The notes under the pieces are model-generated. The model made no database searches, was not told the origin of the DNA, and saw only the letters and a list, made by a program, of their open reading frames with translations. Source: a virus. Taken from it: a DNA stretch of 64,000 nucleotides. A program made the translations under genes and the position numbers. Location: IMG/VR virus record IMGVR_UViG_3300027736_001324, positions 124,001 through 188,000 of that record. One strand, given 5' to 3'. Shown one piece after another: positions 29,415 through 36,566 of this stretch (the stretch's first letter is position 1; each line of letters begins with the position of its first letter).

Positions 29415-30759
29415 ACCATCCTTCGTATGATTTCATCCAAGTATCATCTACAAAACGATATTGGACATTAGTTGTTAAGTTAGTTACATATTCTAATGTA
29501 GTTGGGGTTGCAATAGTGCTATCAAAACTTACAAACCATTCTCCAGCGCCGGCATTGTATTCAATAATGTCATTAGCAAATGCTACTACATTACCCCATG
29601 CAACAGTGCTATCACCGGGAGCACCAATGTTATCTACTAGAAGATATCTACGTCCATTAACTGGCCCGGGCAATCCTGCATTTGGACCAGTTAATTGAGG
29701 GTTTATCACACCGTCAACTGGATCCAATGTATTTTGTGGTAATGTATCAGGGTCAATGTTATAGATTAATAATCTATCATCATTGGGATTAGGTACAATA
29801 GTGCCTACAATTTCGTGATCCATAAATGGATTTTGTAGCCAAATTTGACTAATACCTGGTTTAACTGTTCCATACACATTTAACACACTAGACCAATATA
29901 TATCAGTATTGGGATTATCAGGTAATTCTGTATTAAAATTACTTGGATCAAACGCAACTGCTTGTGGCAATATTTGTAATGTATTTCCCAATAGCAATAA
30001 TTTGTATCCGTATGGTGTGATTTTTGGTCTAGTTCCTAACAGCAAATCATCATCTTGTATATCAGTTAATGCTGTGCCTTTAAAGATTGATGCAATAATT
30101 TTTTCAATAACACCCATCTTCTTAAGTTTACTTGCTGTACTAATCCAAATTGGCATATAGAATTTCCAACTCATAACATCAATTGGATTACCGGTGCCTA
30201 CTGGAATACTGCGACTACTGAAAGTTAATCCATCTTGGTATACAACACTTAATGAGGTCCAATCAATAAAGTTATCAGTACTTTGTATCTCTAATGCAGG
30301 GTTAAACAATGTGCCTAATTGTTCTATTAATTGCAGTTTTTGATTATAGTTTGTAGTCCAAAAATCTACAGTAAGTCTTAATGTATAAGGCACTGGCATT
30401 AATCTTTCTACCGTGAATGCCTGTCCTTGCACAGTTTCATATTCTTGTGTGTCGTTATTATAAGATCGTTGTCGAACTTGCACCTTATCAATAAATGTAG
30501 GATCTTGTGTTCTGCGTTGATCGTATTCCAATGCAGTAATATAATATGTTATTAGAGGTGCGCTTGGTAAGTTACTGGCACTATTATTAGCAATAATAGT
30601 TGATGCCTGTCTGCTGCTATCACCATACATAACAGGAACACGAACTAATATTTCATTACCCGCTGGATCTTTGCCTTTAGTAACTTGCCAGTTACTGAAA
30701 ATTTTTGCAAATTGAATTAAAAATCTGCGTACCTGATTGTCATAGAAAAAATCTGCCAT
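29383..30759 (-). CDS. 15: Tail sheath stabiliser gp15 (extended)
   Basis: 458 residues against 272 in T4. The start MADFFYDNQVRRFLIQFAKIFSNWQV and following IRVP-like segment match T4 gp15 (MFGYFYNSSFRRYATLMGDLFSNIQI), and the YTLRLTVDFWTTNYNQKLQLIEQLG segment matches its middle. gp15 caps the contracted or uncontracted tail and joins it to the neck. The extra C-terminal 190 residues are beta-rich (GRRYLLVDNIGAPGDSTVAWGNVVAFANDII) and look like an added domain. It is on the minus strand with gp14 upstream, so sheath-cap and neck proteins are made together. Confidence 0.85.
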   Translation of the reverse strand: MADFFYDNQVRRFLIQFAKIFSNWQVTKGKDPAGNEILVRVPVMYGDSSRQASTIIANNSASNLPSAPLITYYITALEYDQRRTQDPTFIDKVQVRQRSYNNDTQEYETVQGQAFTVERLMPVPYTLRLTVDFWTTNYNQKLQLIEQLGTLFNPALEIQSTDNFIDWTSLSVVYQDGLTFSSRSIPVGTGNPIDVMSWKFYMPIWISTASKLKKMGVIEKIIASIFKGTALTDIQDDDLLLGTRPKITPYGYKLLLLGNTLQILPQAVAFDPSNFNTELPDNPNTDIYWSSVLNVYGTVKPGISQIWLQNPFMDHEIVGTIVPNPNDDRLLIYNIDPDTLPQNTLDPVDGVINPQLTGPNAGLPGPVNGRRYLLVDNIGAPGDSTVAWGNVVAFANDIIEYNAGAGEWFVSFDSTIATPTTLEYVTNLTTNVQYRFVDDTWMKSYEGWYDQGDYSIVI

Positions 30760-30769
30760 TATATACTCT

Positions 30770-32473
30770 TTATACTACTGGGGGCAACGGGTCAGGTGTC
30801 AATCCTAAAATAGTTGACAACGCTTGACGTTGCGGAACAAATGTTCCATCTGTAAGTTTTGTTTGCGCCCTATCATTAATAAAGCTAGATTTCTGTGATT
30901 TATCTGCTTCCGTCATGCCTGTAGGCGTTCTGACATTTTTAGATATTCTAACCCATATTCTACCATCCCAGCGATATAGCAATTGCGGGAAGTAATCAAT
31001 ACGTAAAAAGTAATCTCCAACTTGTGGATTTTGTGGGAAACTTATACCAGCTCCAGTTGGGAATCCATTTGGTGCTTCTCCGGTGCCATCTAAATATCCT
31101 GTCGTATATCCAAAACTTCTTGGGCTACTACGTGCAATGAATTGGAATGCCGGATCACAATCTGCTCTCCAATCCATATCCTGATTAATTGTACCAGTAA
31201 ATCCCGGTAGTTCTGGGTTAGCATCAGCAGTTGCATATGTATTATCAGCAGTACCGTATGGTCCGGTAATTTGTCCCATTGAATATACTGTTAATATTTT
31301 GTTCCCTGTTACCTGCCCTGAATTAGTATCTGTTCTTTCAGGTGCTAAGGTAACTGTTTCTAAATTGACAGTGTTGAAAATATCTAACTTATCATATCCC
31401 ATATCAGCCGTCATGTCCCAAATACTTTTTATTGCTGCTTTAGAAATTTTAAGTACTGGGCTAGGATTTTTAAAATTAGAGTTACGAACCATCATTACTC
31501 TAACATTTATAACTGGATTACTACCATTTGTATTAACCCCAACCGGTGGTGCAGGATTATTAATGGCTCGGGATAAAACTCCATCACTTGAATATTCACC
31601 GTACGTGGGTACAATATATAGATTACTTCTATCGTAACCTGCCTTAGGTACAAGACGTTCTGCTTCAACAAGGGCAGCATTGTTAATTTCAATGTTCTTA
31701 TTGTAAGTAGCAAGAATATCTTTAAGATTATCCGCGGTATCTAATTGCCAATATGTAGGATCAGGTGGGTATGTCCCGGCCGGAACATCAATTAATGCCT
31801 TGTAATTTTTATCACCGTAAGTAATTACATATCCTGCAGGATATGTTTTATTTTTGTCCCATATACCTAAATAAGTATCTTGGTCTATTGGAGCACTTAA
31901 TATCTGACTAAATTCTTCACTATCAACCAATGGTTCACATTTGATACGCCATAGATGCGGGAACCAAGTTGGACTAAACCCCTCGCTAGCATAATTAGCG
32001 TCGGTAATTTGCATGAAACGTTTCAATGCAGTTGGGATAGTTTCCTTTAAGGGGTTGTAATCTAGTAAATGAGGTAATTCAATTACATCACCAACCATTA
32101 ACTTTCTACCAATCAAATCAATCATATCATTATAATGAACTGTAATGAATATAATATCATTGTTTAAGAATAATCCAAACTGACTTAAATCAAAATCTAA
32201 ATTCTGTACATTGTAATGTCCACGTAAACGATATACATTTGGGTCATATGTTCTGTCACGGTTTTCCAAGAATAACAAATCTTGTATATTAGTCGGGGCT
32301 AATACATCATATTCAGGTTGGGTAGCATCAATTGATGGACCTTGGTTTGTTGGACCCATATACTTATGTACATACAAATCCGTGGAACCTGCGGTGAACT
32401 GTTCTGATATTATCTTATCAAAAAAGTTATAATCATTAGTTTTATTGGGACGCCAAAGTGAAAGCCGGGGCAT
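30770..32473 (-). CDS. 14: Neck protein gp14 (extended)
   Basis: 567 residues, about twice T4 gp14 (256). The N-terminal part (TDLYVHKYMGPTNQGPS...QDLLFLENRDRTYD) and the segment DFDLSQFGLFLNNDIIFITVHYNDMIDLIGRKLMVGDVIELPHL match gp14. Residues about 200-245 (WDKNKTYPAGYVITYGDKNYKAL...YWQL) look like an inserted carbohydrate-binding module of the type seen in CBM5/12, and another aromatic module occurs near 480. AGGTAGG ribosome binding site and minus-strand late box upstream. It forms the collar through which tail and head join. Confidence 0.85.
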   Translation of the reverse strand: MPRLSLWRPNKTNDYNFFDKIISEQFTAGSTDLYVHKYMGPTNQGPSIDATQPEYDVLAPTNIQDLLFLENRDRTYDPNVYRLRGHYNVQNLDFDLSQFGLFLNNDIIFITVHYNDMIDLIGRKLMVGDVIELPHLLDYNPLKETIPTALKRFMQITDANYASEGFSPTWFPHLWRIKCEPLVDSEEFSQILSAPIDQDTYLGIWDKNKTYPAGYVITYGDKNYKALIDVPAGTYPPDPTYWQLDTADNLKDILATYNKNIEINNAALVEAERLVPKAGYDRSNLYIVPTYGEYSSDGVLSRAINNPAPPVGVNTNGSNPVINVRVMMVRNSNFKNPSPVLKISKAAIKSIWDMTADMGYDKLDIFNTVNLETVTLAPERTDTNSGQVTGNKILTVYSMGQITGPYGTADNTYATADANPELPGFTGTINQDMDWRADCDPAFQFIARSSPRSFGYTTGYLDGTGEAPNGFPTGAGISFPQNPQVGDYFLRIDYFPQLLYRWDGRIWVRISKNVRTPTGMTEADKSQKSSFINDRAQTKLTDGTFVPQRQALSTILGLTPDPLPPVV

Positions 32474-32493
32474 AATTAACCTACCTTATTACT

Positions 32494-32501
32494 TATTTAT
32501 C
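32494..32501 (-). promoter_or_regulatory. Late promoter box (minus strand)
   Basis: GATAAATA on the minus strand, 20 bases before the gp14 start, with AGGTAGG between. Confidence 0.85.
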
Positions 32502-32533
32502 GTAAATACAGACGACGGCGTATTACCAAAAAC

Positions 32534-32562
32534 TTGACATTAAATGGTTATTGTGTTATACT
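32534..32562 (+). promoter_or_regulatory. Reiterated early promoter, copy 8 (divergent)
   Basis: TTGACA (32534-32539), spacer beginning TTAAATGG as in the 4-6 kb copies, TATACT (32557-32562), 17-base spacing. It lies back-to-back with the gp14 late promoter. Confidence 0.85.
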
Positions 32563-32592
32563 ACGTATTCAATTGAAACTTTGGAGTAATAT

Positions 32593-33759
32593 ATGGCTAC
32601 ACGTAAGCATACAGACGATCATTTTGTAAAAGCACTCAACCCCAGAGATGCTGATACAAAGTATATGGGTGAAGAACCATTCTTCCCGACCCAGCCCGAA
32701 CCCGAAACAAGATTTTCAGCACTTGCTAGAAGTTTTACGTGGTACACCCGTTTCTATACTAAAAAAGACGCAAAAGAACTATTGTGTCAATATCTGGATT
32801 ACAATAAGCGAACAGACGAGGCTAAGTTGGTTCGTAAGGTCCATGAAAGCGAATTCATTATTACATTGTGCTGGGTAGCACGTATGACAATGCGCGGGCT
32901 AGAATTAACCGAGCATGAAGAACTGACATTGCAAAATGATATTGGACGACTAGTCAAATCATTGAATTCTACAGAAACAAAAACTAGCGCAACCAGTATC
33001 GTAAAAGAAGAAGTGGTTGCAACACGCCCCAACATTCAGGAAATTCTGAAAGAAAAGGCACGAGATGCCGCCGGCGAAATGGAAGGGATGATTGACGATT
33101 TTGTTACTAAGGGCAAAGCGTTGGAAAAGACAGTTGATATTGTTGCAAAATACAATGTCATGCCTCAACATATCCCAATCATTGTTGAAATCTGGAAACG
33201 TAAGCAAGATGAATTTCAACGTCTAAGTGACGGTGACGAGTCTCTAAAAGAGGGTTATGCGTTCCTAGGCAAGATTCAGATTCGTAACATTCTGAAATTT
33301 ATTGAGGGTGTGCTAGGTGACTTGAATAGCTATATCAGCATTAAGAAAGCAAGCAAGGCTCCGCGCAAACGTAAAGCAGTCCCTGTTGAAAAGATTGTTG
33401 CTAAACTGAAATACTTGAAGTTGTTCAAGGATGTTCAATCTAAACTTGATTTAGTTAGTGTACATCCTACAAAACTTCACGGGGCAAGTGAAGCGTGGGT
33501 TTATGATACTGGTAAGCGTAAATTACATCACTACATTGCTGACGATTATAGCAAAGTGTTCAGTGTTAAGGGTAACACATTGCTAGGGTTTGATGCGAAT
33601 ACTAGTGAGATGAAAACATTACGTAAGCCCGGCGAGCAAATCAAAGAAGTGATGGGAAGCAAGCCCGCAGCACGTAAGTATTTCAAAGATATCAAAGCAG
33701 TAGGTGCAGTGCCCAATGGAAGGTTCAACGAAAATATGTTGATTTTGAAAGCGTTTTAA
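32593..33759 (+). CDS. Early-class hypothetical protein
   Basis: 388 residues, basic and mainly helical. Residues 30-130 contain Arg/Trp motifs (FSALARSFTWYTRFYTKKDAKELL). A central region about 170-260 has long helices (EKTVDIVAKYNVMPQHIPIIVEIWKRK). A basic patch ASKAPRKRKAVPVEKIV near 258 is followed by a small domain with KYFKDIKAVGAVPNGRFNENMLILKAF. No family recognised. Driven by the same promoter type as the 4-6 kb island and followed by three coupled small genes. Nucleic-acid binding is plausible from the basic patch. Confidence 0.72.
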   Translation: MATRKHTDDHFVKALNPRDADTKYMGEEPFFPTQPEPETRFSALARSFTWYTRFYTKKDAKELLCQYLDYNKRTDEAKLVRKVHESEFIITLCWVARMTMRGLELTEHEELTLQNDIGRLVKSLNSTETKTSATSIVKEEVVATRPNIQEILKEKARDAAGEMEGMIDDFVTKGKALEKTVDIVAKYNVMPQHIPIIVEIWKRKQDEFQRLSDGDESLKEGYAFLGKIQIRNILKFIEGVLGDLNSYISIKKASKAPRKRKAVPVEKIVAKLKYLKLFKDVQSKLDLVSVHPTKLHGASEAWVYDTGKRKLHHYIADDYSKVFSVKGNTLLGFDANTSEMKTLRKPGEQIKEVMGSKPAARKYFKDIKAVGAVPNGRFNENMLILKAF

Positions 33760-33760
33760 A

Positions 33761-33949
33761 ATGAACAGACAAGAGGTACAACAACGAATGACAGAGATTA
33801 TGGTTATGATTGACCAGTCAATAGCAATGACCGATGACAGAAATGAAATATTAATGTTAGCCTGTGCTATGATGCAGAGGTCTAAAGAGATATTTGAGTC
33901 TGAATTGGGTGTAGAAGGAAGAAAAGAAATGTTTAAGGATTATGTATGA
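33761..33949 (+). CDS. Small hypothetical protein (62 aa)
   Basis: 62 residues, Met/Glu-rich, helical (VQQRMTEIMVMIDQSIAMTDDRNEILMLACAMMQRSKEIFE). Starts one base after the previous stop, and its own stop overlaps the start of the membrane gene (ATGA). No family recognised. Confidence 0.68.
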   Translation: MNRQEVQQRMTEIMVMIDQSIAMTDDRNEILMLACAMMQRSKEIFESELGVEGRKEMFKDYV

Positions 33950-34122
33950 CAGATAAATTTTTTATATGGTTTGATCGTAACCGTAAAACGATTGGATATA
34001 CAGTTGCCGGACTCAATATTTTGAGTGGGTTAAGTTTGCTTGCTAGCGGACAAAGTGCAAATGGCTGGTTGCAGATTTTCTTGGGAGGTGTCATTGGAAT
34101 TGATACTGCAACAACACCATGA
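33946..34122 (+). CDS. Small membrane protein (58 aa)
   Basis: 58 residues with a short basic head (MTDKFFIWFDRNRKTI) and two hydrophobic stretches separated by QSANG (YTVAGLNILSGLSLLASG and WLQIFLGGVIGID). It is coupled to both neighbours by ATGA. The hydrophobic hairpin suggests an inner-membrane protein made early; possible roles are superinfection immunity or holin-like function. No family recognised. Confidence 0.62.
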   Translation: MTDKFFIWFDRNRKTIGYTVAGLNILSGLSLLASGQSANGWLQIFLGGVIGIDTATTP

Positions 34123-34565
34123 AAATTGATTTAAACAAATACCAAGAGTTTGTAGAGGCAGTTACTAGTCAAGCAAGCAATGACCTGACTACATTCCATG
34201 ATACGATAGATCGGTTAGATGCTAACTATGAACTAGACTTAGCAGACAATCAGATGAAGCATGGACCTGATGTTAATATTCCACTACTAATCACAGCATG
34301 TTTTGGATTAGCGGCTGAAAGTGGTGAATTTATTGAAGTGCCCAAGAAGATCATTTTTCAGGGTAAAGCATTGACTGACGAGAATGTATTTCATATGAAA
34401 CGTGAACTCGGTGACATTATGTGGTACTGGGTAAATGCATGTCGTGCGTTGAATCTTGACCCCAACGAAGTGATTGCTGAGAATATACGCAAGTTAGAGT
34501 CACGCTATCCCGGTGGAAAGTTTGACGCATTTTACAGCGAAAATCGTAAAGACGGCGACTTGTAA
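34119..34565 (+). CDS. MazG-like nucleotide pyrophosphohydrolase
   Basis: 148 residues, one MazG domain. E67-x2-E70 (LAAESGEFIE) and E96-x2-D99 (KRELGDIMWYW) are the Mg2+-binding pairs of the all-alpha NTP pyrophosphatase fold. Phage MazG proteins hydrolyse NTPs/dNTPs, preferring dGTP and dCTP in cyanophages; the once-proposed ppGpp role is doubted. Coupled to the membrane gene by ATGA and part of the early-promoter unit, so it acts in early nucleotide control together with gp1 encoded nearby. Confidence 0.85.
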   Translation: MKIDLNKYQEFVEAVTSQASNDLTTFHDTIDRLDANYELDLADNQMKHGPDVNIPLLITACFGLAAESGEFIEVPKKIIFQGKALTDENVFHMKRELGDIMWYWVNACRALNLDPNEVIAENIRKLESRYPGGKFDAFYSENRKDGDL

Positions 34566-34577
34566 TACATGAACCAT

Positions 34578-34613
34578 AGTGTTACCTGATAAATAGTATT
34601 ATTAGGTAACACT
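34578..34613 (+). promoter_or_regulatory. Inverted repeat enclosing a late promoter box
   Basis: AGTGTTACCT (34578-34587) and AGGTAACACT (34604-34613) are perfect 10-bp complements 16 bases apart. GATAAATA (34588-34595) lies directly inside the left arm. The right arm supplies the AGGTAA ribosome binding site, 2 bases before the gp13 start codon. Confidence 0.8.
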
Positions 34614-34614
34614 T

Positions 34615-35412
34615 ATGTCAACATATCCAACCGCTTCTGTTCTTTCAACTCCAACCGGGTTAACTTTATCAGAATTAAAAGAGGGATTATTCAGTAATCT
34701 TAGATATCGTCTTGGTGACGGGATGATTGATATTGAATTGGATCCTCAACATTACGAGGCAGCGTACAATTACGCTATTAAGGTCTATCGTCAACGGGCA
34801 CAAGCCGCTACGGAAGAATCTTATATTCTAATGACCATTGAAAAGAATGTAGATACCTACACTCTTCCTGCTGAGTTTATCAATGTAAGAAGTATTTTCC
34901 GTAGAACAATTGGTTTAGAAACTGGGCCATCAAGCAGCAGTTTTGATCCGTTTAGTAGTGCTATTCTAAACACCTATTTGCTTAACTATAATTATGCTGG
35001 CGGTATGGCAACATATGACTTTTATGCAGGTTATGTTGAGTTAGCAGCAAGAATGTTCGGTGGTTATGTAACATACACATTCAACCCAGTGTCCAAGATA
35101 TTGCGTATTGTTCGTGATCCAAAAGGATCGGGAGAGCGTGTATTGATATGGGCCGATGTACAAAAGACAGAAGAAATATTACTACAAGACCCGGGCGCTG
35201 GTGTATGGATTGGTGATTTTATTTTAGCTAATCTTAAAGTTATGATTGGTGAAGCCCGTGAGAAATTTGGCACTATCGCCGGTCCAGGTGGCGGTACAAC
35301 ATTGAACGGTACTGCCATGAAAGCAGAAGGCAAAGCTGGAATGGAATTATTGATTGAAGAATTGAAGAAATATGTAGATTACAGTCAACCATTAACATGG
35401 GTACAGGGTTAA
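34615..35412 (+). CDS. 13: Neck protein gp13
   Basis: 265 residues (T4 gp13 309). The opening GLTLSELKEGLFSNLRYRLGDGMIDIELDPQHYEAAYNYAIKVYRQRA, the DTYTLPAEFINVRSIFRR strand pair and the C-terminal GDFILANLKVMIGEAREKFG / KAEGKAGMELLIEELKKY helices match T4-like gp13. It forms the neck ring with gp14. Unlike T4, gp13 is separated from gp14/gp15, which lie on the other strand 2 kb away. Its promoter sits inside an inverted repeat that probably also hides or exposes its ribosome binding site. Confidence 0.85.
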   Translation: MSTYPTASVLSTPTGLTLSELKEGLFSNLRYRLGDGMIDIELDPQHYEAAYNYAIKVYRQRAQAATEESYILMTIEKNVDTYTLPAEFINVRSIFRRTIGLETGPSSSSFDPFSSAILNTYLLNYNYAGGMATYDFYAGYVELAARMFGGYVTYTFNPVSKILRIVRDPKGSGERVLIWADVQKTEEILLQDPGAGVWIGDFILANLKVMIGEAREKFGTIAGPGGGTTLNGTAMKAEGKAGMELLIEELKKYVDYSQPLTWVQG

Positions 35413-35471
35413 CCTAAATGCTTTCTATTGTCTTGTTACTGTAATATAATAAGTACTTATAGGAACATTGT

Positions 35472-36131
35472 ATGATTATAGGTATCACTGGTTTAATTGG
35501 TTCAGGCAAAGACACAATTGCTGACTATCTTACTACCCATCACGGGTTTAAACGAATCAGTTTTGCATCCAGTCTTAAAGATGCAATAGCAGTAATCTTT
35601 GGATGGAACCGTGAATACTTAGAAGGCACAACAAAAGCTAGTAGAGTTTGGCGTGAACAGAAAGATGAATGGTGGAGCAATCGTTTGGGTATGGACATTA
35701 CCCCAAGATGGATACTACAATATTGGGGAACTGATGTATGTCGTAATCACTTTCACAATGATATCTGGGTAGCAAGCGTAGAACACAAGCTATTAAACTC
35801 TAATGAAGATATTGTAATTACCGATTGTAGATTTGCCAATGAGGTAAATGCTATTAGAAACATAGGCGGTATAGCAATTAGAGTAAAACGAGGCCCTGAT
35901 CCTGAATGGTATGATTCAGCAGTGGCATACAATAGAGGGCCAAACGGTAACTCAGCTTGGTCTCTAAGCAAAATGAAGTTAGACAAACTACACATTCATG
36001 CTAGTGAGTACAGTAGTGTAGGACTAGACTATGACCATATGGTAGATAACAACAGTACCATTGATGAATTACACAACACTATGTACGGAATAATTAGTAG
36101 TCAATTTGTAGATCACCTCGACGCCAAGTAA
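35472..36131 (+). CDS. 1: Deoxynucleoside monophosphate kinase gp1
   Basis: 219 residues (T4 gp1 241). P-loop GLIGSGKD at 7-14, a conserved WREQKDEWWSNRLGMDITPRWILQYWGTD block and DIVITDCRFANEVNAI characteristic of phage dNMP kinases. It phosphorylates dTMP, dGMP and modified dCMP for the phage dNTP pool. TAGGAA ribosome binding site; a TATAAT at 35445-35450 may belong to a weak promoter. The 3' end overlaps a convergent HNH-like gene by 38 bases. Confidence 0.9.
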   Translation: MIIGITGLIGSGKDTIADYLTTHHGFKRISFASSLKDAIAVIFGWNREYLEGTTKASRVWREQKDEWWSNRLGMDITPRWILQYWGTDVCRNHFHNDIWVASVEHKLLNSNEDIVITDCRFANEVNAIRNIGGIAIRVKRGPDPEWYDSAVAYNRGPNGNSAWSLSKMKLDKLHIHASEYSSVGLDYDHMVDNNSTIDELHNTMYGIISSQFVDHLDAK

Positions 36132-36447
36132 CATCTTTTTTCTTAACTACTTCTATACAATTTAAACAAATACTACGTAGATTAGTATGTTCAGTATGTT
36201 CTAAGTTTCCGTCAATATGAAACACGGTTATTTGTGTAAGAAATAGACTTTTAAACCCACATAAATCACATGTGGCTTTTTTTTTATATCCACTTTTGGT
36301 CCAATTAGCCTTTCTAGGCTTTAGTTTGTTTTTCTTTCGGCCGCATTCATCACATGTACTTCTGTAATGTGTAACTCCGTCACGTTTATAATTTATAGCG
36401 GTATGATTTTTGTTACATTTAATACAAATTGGGCGTTGATTTAGCAT
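36094..36447 (-). CDS. HNH-like zinc-ribbon protein
   Basis: 117 residues. Two zinc-binding Cys pairs at N-terminus (C8/C11, C32/C35) and another ribbon (C60/C63 with C94/C97) enclosing FHIDGNLEHTEHTNLRSICLNC, in which H77 and N89 sit as in HNH nucleases, although the first catalytic His (usually His-His) is a single one. Basic middle (KKNKLKPRKANWTKSGYKKK) would bind DNA. It may be a solitary HNH nuclease or a homing relic; its - strand placement against gp1 supports insertion. Predicted leaderless late transcript. Confidence 0.65.
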   Translation of the reverse strand: MLNQRPICIKCNKNHTAINYKRDGVTHYRSTCDECGRKKNKLKPRKANWTKSGYKKKATCDLCGFKSLFLTQITVFHIDGNLEHTEHTNLRSICLNCIEVVKKKDVTWRRGDLQIDY

Positions 36448-36451
36448 ACAG

Positions 36452-36458
36452 TATTTAG
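36452..36458 (-). promoter_or_regulatory. Leaderless late promoter box (minus strand)
   Basis: CTAAATA on the minus strand only 4 bases before the ATG of the HNH-like gene; no Shine-Dalgarno. Confidence 0.5.
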
Positions 36459-36506
36459 TTAGAAACCTTCGAAGGTACGGTTAAACCGACTTTTTTGAAT
36501 TTATTA

Positions 36507-36513
36507 ATAAATA
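36507..36513 (+). promoter_or_regulatory. Late promoter box of the tail sheath gene
   Basis: ATAAATA, 53 bases before the gp18 start, with AAAGGAAA as strong ribosome binding site at 36553-36560. Confidence 0.7.
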
Positions 36514-36566
36514 ATAGTATGCAATCAGGTAGTAAACCTCAAAATTTTACATAAAGGAAAAATAAA

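Noticed and set aside
35422-35450. Sigma70 promoter for gp1
   Set aside because: TATAAT is present, but the -35 position (TTTCTA) is poor, so it is not listed as a feature; expression by read-through from the gp13 late promoter is as likely.
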